Shown: positions 52,012-64,000 of the stretch, piece after piece
Layout: each line of letters starts with the position of its first letter
Numbering within the stretch: the first letter of the stretch is position 1
Assembly: GCF_045679555.1 (NCBI RefSeq)
Contig: NC_092091.1
Coordinates: 14,965,572-15,029,571, forward strand
Direction: 5' to 3'
DNA: 64,000 nucleotides
Source of the DNA: Salvelinus alpinus
Lineage: Eukaryota; Chordata; Actinopteri; Salmoniformes; Salmonidae
Translations under genes and position numbers: made by a program
Notes under the pieces: model-generated
Database searches by the model: none
What the model saw: the letters and a program-made list of their open reading frames with translations, nothing else
What the model was told of the DNA's origin: nothing

Positions 52012-52432
52012 ATAATGGTCTGGGGCTGTTTTTCATTTTTGGGGTAGGCCCCTTAGTTCCAGTGATAGGGAATCTTAACACTACAGCATACAATAATTTT
52101 CTAGTCAATTCTGTGCTTCCAACTTTGTGGCAACAGTTTGGGGAAGGCCCTTTCCTGTTTCAGCATGACACTGCCCCCGTGCACAAAGCGAGGTCCATAC
52201 AGAAAATGTTTGTCAAGATTGGTGTGGAAGAACTTGACTGGCCTGCACAGAGCCCTGACCTCAACCCCATCGAACACCTTTGTGATGAATTGTAATGCTG
52301 CCAGACCTCACTAATGCTCTTGTGGCTGAATTGAAACAAGGTCCCGCAGCAATGTTCCAATATCTAGTGGAAAGCCTTCCCAGAAGAGTGGAGGATGTTA
52401 TAGCAGCATACTTTTGGTCATATAGTGTAAGT
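52012..52432 (+). mobile_element. 5'-truncated Tc1 remnant
   Basis: The plus strand carries the last third of a Tc1 transposase: [20 protein letters not shown], then [19 protein letters not shown], followed after a deletion by the C-terminal end and the terminal repeat ACTTTTGGTCATATAGTG. It is the same family as the element at 60112-61285. The 5' terminal repeat is absent. Confidence 0.85.
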
Positions 52433-52519
52433 GTTATCAAACAATGAAACATAGCTATAGGATATAGTGCAGAAACAAAGGGTCTTCCTCAGGTGAAACG
52501 CCTTAAATAAAGTCTTCAT

Positions 52520-52523
<4 letters not shown>

Positions 52524-52558
<35 letters not shown>
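52524..52558. repeat. (CT)n microsatellite
   Basis: About 17 CT units directly adjoin the 3' end of a LINE fragment. Confidence 0.95.
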
Positions 52559-53958
<1,400 letters not shown>

Positions 53959-54840
53959 GCAGGAGGGGTTGATGGGGAAGGTCATGAGGGCAACACACAG
54001 TCAGGAAGGATGTCCTGGAGTCTGGGAGACAGAGTACACACTAATCTCCTACTAAGACAGGAGATGACTGTCTAGAGACATCCCTTCAATATATTATTTA
54101 ACATTTTGAGCCCAGCTTGGCATTTAGCTTTACAGTCATTTTTACCAAAAATCTTTATCTTTAACTCTGTTGTTTACGAAATGAGACAAATAACATTTTA
54201 TTTTATCTGATGTTGAGACTCATACAACTCTAAGGGCTACTTTTATCAATTTCCACTGAAATCTTTACAAAAATGTTAACATCATCAATGTGTTCTTTTA
54301 GTTATTTCCATTTGTGAAGTGCTCTCGTCATGTGACTGAGTTTTTGTCTTATAGTTGCCTCCACTAGGAGCTGATCGGAACAATTCAAGTAAGCCATACT
54401 TGATTTGGATAGGTTTGACTAGATGCATTACATTCATTCCCTGCTGTGTATTGAGTCACATGGGATTCATCTTGACGAGGAGTGGTGCCATGGCATGTGA
54501 ATGTTAAATCAACCTGTTCCCATGCTCCCGGTTTTGTCTAGAAGGGATAGAGCGTTTGTCAAAACTTACTTTTCGTAGCAGGTTTAGGAGAACTTACACA
54601 GCAAGTTAGGAGAATTAACATAGCAGGTTAGAAAAATTAGGTTAAGGTTAGGAAAAGTGTTAGGGTTAGGGTTAGCTAAAATGCCCAAGAACACAACTTT
54701 TGATGTACATTTTCTAAAATCTGTATCCCTTCTAGTAGTGACCCATGCTCCCTTACTATAGGCAAATTAGGCTTGACATGTTGTGCTTACTATTGACTAA
54801 ACAAGTGGAGTTGGCCTCAAAGTGAACATGATAGGGGAAG
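53959..54840. other. intergenic, unassigned
   Basis: Unique-looking sequence. AGGTTAGGGTTAGGGTTAG-like words at 54640-54675 resemble telomere repeats but are short and imperfect. No gene was recognised. Confidence 0.4.
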
Positions 54841-55123
54841 GTACAGATGTAGGATCTTAATTTGAGCTAGTTTCCTACAGCAGAAAAATAATCCTGCAGC
54901 AACAGGAAATGTGAATTATTATCTGGATTATAATGAATGGACATTTTTGTAGGGGCCGATACATTTTTGGCAAGGGAAAATCTGAAGTCTGAAATTTCAA
55001 AGTGGAAATTACAAAGTTTAGAAACCTTTTTAAACCTAAAATATACCACAAATTTTACATTTCCTGCATTGCAAGAATGTTCTCCTGCAACAGGGTGATC
55101 AAATTAAGATCCTACATCTGTAC
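54841..55123. mobile_element. palindromic MITE
   Basis: GTACAGATGTAGGATCTTAA at the left is mirrored by TTAAGATCCTACATCTGTAC at the right, with further inner pairing (CAGCAACAGGAAATGT ... ). The 283-bp interior is AT-rich and non-coding. The ends may include a TA target. A partial copy lies at 63660-63905. Confidence 0.8.
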
Positions 55124-55157
55124 ATCAAGCCAGGTTCCTAATGCAGCTTTGGTTCCT

Positions 55158-56025
55158 AATGCTGTTACATTTACATTACATTTAAGTCATTTAGCAGACG
55201 CTCTTATCCAGAGCGACTTACAAATTGGTGCATTCACCTTATGATATCCAGTGGAACAACCACTTTACAATAGTGCATCTAACTCTTTTAAGGGGGGGGG
55301 GGTTAGAAGGATTACTTTATCCTATCCTAGGTATTCCTTAAAGAGGTGGGGTTTCAGGTGTCTCCGGAAGGTGGTGATTGACTCCGCTGACCTGGCGTCG
55401 TGAGGGAGTTTGTTCCACCATTGGGGTGCCAGAGCAGCGAACAGTTTTGAGTGGGCTGAGCGGGAACTGTACTTCCTCAGAGGTAGGGAGGCGAGCAGGC
55501 CAGAGGTGGATGAACGCAGTGCCCTTGTTTGGGTGTAGGGCCTGATCAGAGCCTGAAGGTACGGAGGTGCCGTTCCCCTCACAGCTCCGTAGGCAAGCAC
55601 CATGGTCTTGTAGCGGATGCGAGCTTCAACTGGAAGCCAGTGGAGAGAGCGGAGGAGCGGGGTGACGTGAGAGAACTTGGGAAAGTTGAACACCAGACGG
55701 GCTGCGGCGTTCTGGATGAGTTGTAGGGGTTTAATGGCACAGGCAGGGAGCCCAGCCAACAGCGAGTTGCAGTAATCCAGACGGGAGATGACAAGTGCCT
55801 GGATTAGGACCTGCGCCGCTTCCTGCGTGAGGCAGGGTCGTACTCTGCGAATGTTGTAGAGCATGAACCTACAGGAACGGGTCACCGCCTTGATGTTAGT
55901 TGAGAACGACAGGGTGTTGTCCAGGATCACGCCAAGGTTCTTAGCACTCTGGGAGGAGGACACAATGGAGTTGTCAACCGTGATGGCGAGATCATGGAAC
56001 GGGCAGTCCTTCCCCGTTAGTTCGT
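55158..56025 (-). mobile_element. L2-like LINE, 3' part
   Basis: A continuous minus-strand frame (55963-55322, 213 residues) contains AKNLGVILDNTLSFSTNIKA, LVISRLDYCNSLLAGLPACA and LRSLHWLPVEARIRYKTMVL, and ends in HLFKEYLG. This is the C-terminal region of the L2/CR1 group. The 3' UTR ends GTCGCTCTGGATAAGAGCGT, then CTGCTAAATGACTTAAATGT and an ATGTAA-type tail. The frame is unbroken, suggesting a fairly young copy. It is 5' truncated near 56025. Confidence 0.88.
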
Positions 56026-56163
56026 TTGTTAGTGAATGTATTCTTCCGTCCCAGGGGAATTTATGTCACATAAGTATTTTAGTGAGCCTGGCCCTATGCT
56101 TTTTGATTCTCTCCCAAACATTAACCTCTACTGGATCGGTGTGTCTCCCCATGGGACGTTTAA

Positions 56164-56215
56164 GCTAATGTAGGCTAATGTAGGCTAATGTAGGCTAATG
56201 TAGGCTAATGTGATT
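56164..56215. repeat. 10-11-bp tandem repeat
   Basis: Five near-identical copies of GCTAATGTAG in a row. Confidence 0.9.
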
Positions 56216-56491
56216 AGCATGAGGTTGTAAGTAACATGAGCATTTCCCAGGACATAGACATATCTGATATGGGCAGAAAGTTTAAATTCTTGTTAATCTA
56301 ACTGCACTGTCCAATTTACAGTAGCTATTACAGTGAAATAATACCATGCTATTGTTTGAGGGGAGTGCACAATTATGAACTTGAAAATGTATTAATAAAC
56401 CAATTAGGCACATTTGGGCAGTCTTGATACAACATTTTGAACATGAATTGAACATAAACATCAAAGTGTTTCCTTTCAAATGGTATCAAGA

Positions 56492-56592
56492 ATATGCATA
56501 TCCTTGCTTCAGGTCCTGAGCTACAGGCAGTTAGATTTGGGTTTGTCATTTTTGGCGAAAAATGAAAAAAAGGGGCGGATCCTTAAGAGGTT
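56492..56592 (+). repeat. dispersed repeat, second copy of the 19558 insertion
   Basis: It begins ATATGCATATCCTTGCTTCA and ends GGATCCTTAAGAGG, matching the insertion at 19558-19672 over about 100 bases. No duplicated flank was found here. Confidence 0.7.
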
Positions 56593-56880
56593 TTTAAATT
56601 ATCCTGTCTATTATATCAGCTGTCCTTTGTTTGTCATGCAGGCCTCGTAGTTTGTTCTCCCTTTCTTTCTCTGGGTCCCATGAACGAAGCGCTCCTTTTT
56701 TCCTTCATCACATGCCAAACCTATTAGGGTAGAGCTGCTGATGGCTTTTTATGAGACACCTTGGAGCAATCTGGAGCTTCTGTTTATTTTTGTCTTTTGT
56801 ATACGAACATACTTAGGAGCCAACCATTTGTGAGCACAGGGGAACAAAAGACTTGTCTGTACCTGTGTCAGCTAATTTGT

Positions 56881-57425
56881 GTTGCTTCGTCCCGCAACAA
56901 GCTGTTGTTTACAGACGTTGCCAGGTGTCCGTTGCCTGGTGTCCTTGATCGACCAAATCTAAACTATTCGGTTTTACTAAAATAACGTTTCCAGTCAACA
57001 GAGGAATATCCAATATCTCTAGGAACAATAACTACGATTCGACATGTTGAATGTGTCGTTTGCTATCAAATAAGCGTTTAAAACACATTTTTATCCAGGG
57101 TCTCCCATTTTCCGCCTGTGGGCTGCCATTGTAGTCCATTCTAGACCATGCAGTCATGCGAGAGTAAGCTACAATGCAATCTCCCACTTCTACAGGCGGA
57201 AAATGGGAGACCCTGTATAAAAACGAGTTTTAAACACTTATTTAAAAAGCGAAGAACACGTTCAACATGTCGAATCGTAAGTATTGTTCCTGAAGAGATT
57301 GGATATTCCTCTTTTGACTGGAAACCTTATTTTTGTGAAAGAATAGTTTAGATGTGGACGCCAGGCTATAGAAGCTTTCGCATCGAGCCGTCTGTAAACA
57401 ATGGCTCGTTGCGGGATGAAGCAAA
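56881..57425. repeat. large imperfect inverted repeat (~240-bp arms)
   Basis: The left arm 56881-57119 and right arm 57192-57425 are reverse complements at most positions. Shared blocks include GGAATATCCAAT, ATTCGACATGTTGAA, GGGTCTCCCATTTTCCGCCT and ATCTAAACTATTC. The loop is about 72 bases. No open frame spans it. It could be a foldback transposon or an inverted duplication. Confidence 0.85.
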
Positions 57426-57769
57426 GTTCTGTGCAGATAGCATTGTATTTGTAAGCAATTTGGCGTTCATGGGAAGAATACATGTGTTTGGCCCCCTTGC
57501 TTCTTTTGACGAGAACAGGTTTCGGGGCAGTGTGGGTTCGATCATTTGGATAATGTGCCATTTAATTGCACTTCCTTAGCTTGTCAAAAAAAACAACAGT
57601 TTCCTACTTCTGCAACTTCTCCTCTGCCTCTCTTGACCTCTATCACTAGATCTTTCTATACAACACCATTATCTTTGGACTGCAGATTTCATTAACATGG
57701 ACTCAGTCCTAAATCCTACTTTAGTAACATGGTGTACCTTTACAATAACATGGTTTGCTTTGCAATAAT

Positions 57770-57945
57770 GGGCGGTGGGTAGCCTAGCGATTAAGAGCGT
57801 TGGGCCAGTAACTGCAAGGTTGCTGGTTTGAATCCCTGAGCCCACTAGGTGAATAATCTGTCGATCTACCCTTGAGCAACGCACTTTATCCTAAGTACTC
57901 CTGTATGTCGCTCTGGATAAGAGCATCTGCTAAATGTAATAATGT
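57770..57945 (+). repeat. HpaI-type SINE
   Basis: The tRNA-like head GTGGGTAGCCTAGCGATTAA (A-box region) is followed by GGTTGCTGGTTTGAATCCCT (B-box) and the tail GTCGCTCTGGATAAGAGCAT, then CTGCTAAATG. The tail is the same as the 3' end of the L2-like LINE at 55158-56025. The length and layout match HpaI-type salmonid SINEs. Confidence 0.88.
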
Positions 57946-59168
<1,223 letters not shown>

Positions 59169-59176
59169 ATAAACAA

Positions 59177-59336
59177 CAGAGGAGGCTGGTGAAGGGAGGA
59201 CTGCTCATAATAATGAATGAATTGGAGTGAACGGAGTGGGTATCAAACACATGGAAACCAGGTGTTTGATGTGTTTGAGGCCATTCCATTACTATGAGCT
59301 CATGTTCCCCATTGGAAGTGCTGCCAGTAACCACTG
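59177..59336. mobile_element. palindromic hAT-type MITE with perfect 8-bp duplication
   Basis: ATAAACAA occurs at 59169-59176 and 59337-59344. The ends are CAGAGGAGGCTGG and, reverse complemented, CAGTGGTTACTGG. The interior is partly self-complementary around CACATGGAAACCAGGTGT. It is the same family as 24743-24896 but with a more diverged right end. Confidence 0.85.
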
Positions 59337-59344
59337 ATAAACAA

Positions 59345-60111
59345 GAATAGGGGACACATTTGAAGAACTATCAAACTGGGGTATCTTATTTCCAGAGAAC
59401 CCATCTTTAAATTGGTAAATGTATAGAATAGAATGCTAGTTAATCCGAGGTTATTGACTCATATAACCCTGGCTTAATCCTTGTGCTTGGGCTAAACTGT
59501 GATACGACTAAAACTCCTCTCAAGCCCTCAGAAGGTGTAACATTGATGTTATGCTCATTTGTCAAATGTAGTAGCCACCTGAATCCCTGTTACCTCAGAT
59601 CTCAGCTGGAATGACAGGCAGCTTTGAGCTTAGATAGCCTTTGTTGTCTGGGTCTGGGTTGCGTCCCTGTTGATGCAAACTGAGTCCAGCGGTTTATTTC
59701 AAGCTGAGCTTTGAAGAAAGGGAGAGCCCTTGAACAACTGTTTCTAAATAAGGCCAGTGTTGGGAACCTTTACGCACGCACACAGACGCACTCTTTCCAC
59801 TGCTCCCCCGCTATCGACCACCAGGGCGCCCGCTGAAGTGCCTGACGTGATCCTGCAACTTCATTAAAGGCTCCTTTGGTCTTGGTCACTTGACGGGAGC
59901 TTGAAAGAGAGTGATGACTGGAGACTGGGGATGGTTGAGAATAAAACACAGCTGTTTTTAAAAAGCTGTCAGAGTGTGTGTCTTGGGGGCGGATTGTGTG
60001 TGTAAAACTACTTTAGCATGTGTATTTGAGGGAGCTGGTGCGTGTTTGTGTGTTACCAGTTACAGACTGGAGGGCGACTGTGTGTGTGTTTATAGACCAG
60101 AGACAGACATA
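59345..60111. other. intergenic, unassigned
   Basis: No gene or bounded repeat was recognised. Confidence 0.4.
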
Positions 60112-61285
60112 CACTATACATACAAAAGTATGTGGATACCCCTTCAAATGAGTGGATTCAGCTATTTCAGTCACTCCCGTTGCAGACAGGTGTATAAAAT
60201 CGAGCACACAGCCATGCAATCTCAATAGACGAATATTGGCAGTAGAATGGCCTTACTGAAGAGCTCAGTGACATTCAACGTGGCACCATCACAAAATGCC
60301 ACCTTTCCAACAAGTCAGTTTGTCAAATTTCTGCGCTGCTAGAGCAGCCCTGGTCAACTGTAAGTGCTGGTATTGTGAAGTGGAAATGTCTAGGAGCAAC
60401 AATGTCTCAGCCCCGAAGTGGTAGGCCACACAAGCTCACAGAACAGGGACACCGAGTGCTGTCATCGGTTGCAACACTCACTATCGAGTTCCAAACTGCC
60501 TCTGGAAGCAACAAGAACTGTTCGTCAGGTTCATGAAATGGGTTTCCATGGCCGAGCAGCCACACACAAGCCTAAGGTCAATTTGCACAATGCCAAGCGT
60601 TGGCTGGAGTGGTGTAAATCTTGCCGCCTTTGGACTCAGGAACAGTGGAAACGCATTTCCTGGAGTGATGAATCACGCTTCACCATCTGGCAGTCTGACG
60701 GACAAATCTGGGTTTGGCGGATTCCAGCAGAACGCTACCTGTCCCAATGCATAGTGCCAACTGTAAAGTTTGGTGTAGGAGGAATAATGGTCTGGGGCTG
60801 TTTTTCATGGTTTGGGCTAGGCCCTTTAGTTCCGGTGAAGGGAAATCTTAATGCAGCATACAATTACCTTCTAGACGATTCTGTGCTTCCAACTGTGTGG
60901 CAACAGTTTGGGGAAGGTCCTTTCCTGTTTCAGCATGACAATGCCCCCGTAAACAAAGCGAGGTTCATACAGAAAATGTGTGGGAGAACTTGACTGGCCT
61001 GCACAGAGCCCTGACCTCAACCCCATCGAACACCTTTTGGATGAAATGGAAAGCCGACTGCGAGCCAGGCCTAATCGCCCAACATCACTGCCCGACGTGA
61101 CTAATGCTCTTGTGGCTGAATGTAAGCAAGTCCCCGCAGCCATGTTCCAACATCTAGTGGAAAGACTTTCCAGAAGTGAGGAGGCTGATATATCAGCAAA
61201 GGGGGACCAACTCCATATTAATGCCCATGATTTTGGAATGTGATGTTTGACAAGCATGTGTCCACATACTTTTGGTCATGTAGTG
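60112..61285 (+). mobile_element. Tc1-like transposon, decayed
   Basis: The left end CACTATACATACAAAAGTAT is mirrored by ATACTTTTGGTCATGTAGTG. TA lies on both sides (60110-60111 and 61286-61287). The 1.17-kb length is below the usual 1.3-1.6 kb and reflects internal deletions. The transposase is on the plus strand. Confidence 0.92.
60248..61243 (+). pseudogene. decayed Tc1 transposase
   Basis: A plus-strand frame at 60418-60993 holds [20 protein letters not shown] (first Asp), [16 protein letters not shown] and [10 protein letters not shown] (second Asp). A deletion near 60978 shifts the frame. The next frame (60980-61243) has [20 protein letters not shown] (Glu) and the C-terminus INAHDFGM. 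The N-terminal part is disrupted near 60345-60480. It is inactive. Confidence 0.88.
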
Positions 61286-61308
61286 TATCAATAAAGAACA
61301 CACCTCTT

Positions 61309-62718
61309 TTAACTTCTTAGCGCTAGGGGACAGATTATTATTTATTTTTTAAATAACGTGCCCAACGTAAACGGCCATTTTCTCTGGCCCAGATCGTAGA
61401 ATATGCATATAATTTACAGATTAGGATAGAAAACACTCCAAAGTTTCCAAAACTGTCAAAATATTGTCTGTGAGTATAACAATACTTATTCTGCAAGCGA
61501 AAAGTGATATAAAAAATAAAAAATCTGTGTTCCCTGGCCCGTCTAACCTCCATTTAAAGGGGTATCAACCAGATTTCTTTGCCAATGGCTTCCTCAGGCT
61601 GTGACCAGGCTTTAGACATAGTTTCAGGCTTTTATTTTGAAAAATTAGCAAGTTTTTTCAAAAGTAGTCAGGTGTCCTCTGAATTTTTCCTGCGCGCGAG
61701 AGAGGGGCACCCCATTTTCCTTTTGTCTCTTAATGAATAGGTTATGGTCCAGGTGAAATATTATCGATTATGTTTGTTAAAAACAACCTGAGGATTGATT
61801 ATAAAAAAACATTTGACATGTTTCTACGACCATTACGGATACTTTTTGGAATTTGTCGACCGGAACACGGCTTTGATTTTCTGAACATAATGCGCAACCC
61901 AAATGGCGTTTTTTTGTGATAAAAGTAATATTTATCGAACAAAAATAACATTTGTTGTGTAACTGGGAGTCTCGTGAGTGGAAACATCCGAAGATTATCA
62001 AAGGTAAGCGATTAATTTCATTGCTTTTCTGACTTTCGTGACCAAGCTAACCAAGCTAATATAAGGCTAGCTGTTGTAGCATTGAAAGCTACACTCACTA
62101 AAGCTTGGATTTCTTTCGCTGTAAAGTATATATTCAAAATCTGACACAATAGGTGGATTAACAACAAGCTAAGCTGTGTTTTGGTATATTTCACTTGTGA
62201 TTGCATGATTATAAATATTTTTAGTAATTATTTTTAATCTGATACGTTTGGAAATTTTAATCTTCCTTTCAGGACCGGAACGAGGCTGTAGTTTTCTCAG
62301 CATAACGCGCAACCCAAATGGCGTTTGTTTGTTATAAAAGTAATATTTATCGAACAAAAATAACATTTATTGTGTAACTGGGAGTCTCGTGAGTGCAAAC
62401 ATCCGAAGATTATCTAAGGTAAGTGATTAATTTTATTGCTTTTCTGACTTTCGTGACCATGCTAATTTGGGGCTAGCTGTTGTAGCATTGAAAGCTACAC
62501 TCACAAAAGCTTGGATTTCTTTCGCTGTAAAATATATTTTCAAAATCTGACATGATAGTTGGATTAACAACAAGCTAAGCTGTGTTTTGGTATATTTCAC
62601 TTGTGATTGCATGATTATAAATATTCTTAGTAATATTTTTGCATTTGGCGCCCTGCAATTCTAGCGGTTGCTTAGGAAAGGGATCCCGTAAAAGGGATCC
62701 GTAGCGCAGAGAAGTTAA
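61309..62718. mobile_element. TTAA-flanked element with inverted ends
   Basis: TTAA stands at 61309-61312 and 62715-62718. Between them the ends are CTTCTTAGCGCTA and, reverse complemented, CTTCTCTGCGCTA. TTAA targets suggest a piggyBac-like mode, which is an inference. The interior has no transposase frame but contains a 415-bp direct duplication. Confidence 0.6.
61859..62641. repeat. 415-bp tandem duplication
   Basis: The copy starting ACCGGAACACGG (61859) repeats from ACCGGAACGAGG (62274) over almost all of its length, including ATGGCGTTT, GGGAGTCTCGTGAGTG, CATCCGAAGATTAT and AACAACAAGCTAAGCTGTGT. It lies inside the TTAA-flanked element. Confidence 0.88.
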
Positions 62719-63403
62719 GCTGTGTATGGCTCCCTCCGATTCCCTTCCATCTCCTAATTAAATGAAAATGTACCTCTTTCACCTGTCAGTATATCAGTGC
62801 ACTTATTCCTATATGTAGCACAAAAGCTCAGATTACCCCACCCCTGATAGCATCATGACCTCTCCTTGACATGCATGTTCTTGTGGGATGAAGCGTAATA
62901 ACGTCTGGTCCTGGGGGAAAAAGAGCTTTACAAAGATGTAGCCAGCTGTTCCTTTTCTGTTCCGGCCTCTGCTCCTCCTCCTCCTCCTCCCCCTTACTCT
63001 TCACCGGAAGTTATCATGTCTGTAGCAGCTGGGGTATATTAAGAAATGCAAACAATGGGGCTGGAGCAAACACAGAAACAATTCAGAGATACTGCACGGC
63101 GAGTGTGTGTAAACTTGGCAGCAGGGTCCAAGGTGGCAGCTTGTTTGTGAAGGATGCATAGTTAAAGAGTTACAGATGAGCAGGCAGGGGATGTCTGGGA
63201 GGAACACACAGAACTCTGAGAAGCTGTCTGTTCTAGTCTCTGTCACTCTCTGTTTACCCCGTCTTTTGGTTCCTGTCTGGGACTGTCTCTCCTTGTGTCT
63301 ATCTCTGTGGTAGTTTCTGTAATTGATATATCATTGACGGAATCGATCCGTATGGTCGTTCTTAGCCTTTTCTGTGTGTGTGTGCGTGCATGTGCGTGCC
63401 CTT

Positions 63404-63441
<38 letters not shown>

Positions 63442-63655
63442 ACGTGCATGCGTGTATTTCCGCATCTAAGTATCTTTGACTGTCTCTTTCCCTGTTCCCT
63501 GGGCTCTGCATCTGCGTCTCAGACATTGTGTTGTCTGTGTGCTGTAATTGGGCCTGTGTTTATGATGTTTTTTTCCACTATGAGGAGACTGCTGATGTGG
63601 CAGCTAAGCCGACCCGAGGACCAGACACAGGAAATACTCTAATTAGCACATAGCC
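62719..63655. other. intergenic, unassigned, with a (GT)n tract
   Basis: (GT)n runs from about 63405 to 63439. A CTC-rich stretch lies at 62972-62990. No gene was recognised. Confidence 0.4.
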
Positions 63656-63659
63656 TCTG

Positions 63660-63905
63660 AAAAATGATTTACAGATGCTGTATCTTATTTTGATCATCCT
63701 GTTGTTGCAGGAATTTTAAAAGGCTTCAAAGGTTTGTAATTTCCACTTTAAAAAATCTGACTTGATTTGCCCTAACAAAAAATGTATCAACCCCTACAAT
63801 TTCTTTTCCATTAATTCAAATCCACATAACAATTCAAATGTCCTGTCGCTGCAGGATTATTTTCCTGCTGTGTGAAACTGGCTCAAATTAAGACCCGACA
63901 TCTGT
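63660..63905. mobile_element. partial copy of the 54841 MITE
   Basis: GATTTACAGATGCTGTATCT at the left, then CTGCAGGATTATTTTCCTGC, and TCAAATTAAGACCCGACATC near the right end match the 54841-55123 element in order, with a deletion and more mismatches. Confidence 0.6.
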
Positions 63906-64000
63906 GCTAACAAGCTGCACTTAAGAAACTCAGTTTAGATCATATTATAGGTACATTCAAAAGAATAAAGTCTTGTACTGAGGGGTCTCTATATTTCCTT

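Overview
The window looks like a piece of a salmonid (salmon, trout, char or whitefish type) nuclear genome. The base composition, the small exons in long introns and the dense load of Tc1/mariner elements, tRNA-derived SINEs sharing tails with LINEs, hAT-type MITEs and long dinucleotide microsatellites all fit a teleost. The exact repeat families are those I associate with salmonids. The genus cannot be fixed from the sequence alone.

Only two cellular protein-coding genes can be supported, both on the minus strand. (1) brd1 (BRPF2) has twelve coding exons between 16576 and 5753, a noncoding first exon near 17768-17840 and a reconstructed 1177-residue product. Its domains run from the N-terminal BRPF region through PHD, zinc knuckle and extended PHD to bromodomain and C-terminal PWWP. 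It is a scaffold of MYST-family histone acetyltransferase complexes. (2) pim3 has six exons between 38646 and 36030 and encodes a complete 325-residue PIM serine/threonine kinase. All exon junctions were joined by hand with GT/AG borders, and both reading frames stay open from start to stop. BRD1 and PIM3 are also close neighbours on human 22q13.33, so the pair is conserved synteny.

Layout. 1-5.7 kb: flank and probable 3' untranslated region of brd1, with a SINE and two inverted-repeat elements. 5.7-18 kb: brd1, with two Tc1 elements back to back in one intron. 18.4-34.6 kb: intergenic repeats, including an I-like LINE, a composite MITE/SINE cluster, two Rex1/CR1-like LINE fragments, a (CA)n tract, a 52-bp minisatellite and a SINE split by a hAT MITE. 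34.6-39 kb: pim3 with its likely 3' UTR and promoter. 39-64 kb: no cellular gene recognised. This last part holds an L1/Tx1-like LINE, four Tc1 elements or remnants, a ZBED-type hAT transposase fossil split by a second hAT element, a LINE between two (CT)n tracts, an L2-like LINE and the SINE that shares its tail, a large inverted repeat, and a TTAA-flanked element with an internal tandem duplication.

The two genes do not form a pathway. brd1 acts in chromatin and pim3 is a constitutively active growth and survival kinase. I did not find a previously undescribed biological system. The most informative observations are the nested insertions that can be dated by intact target-site duplications, and the higher-order structure of the minisatellite.
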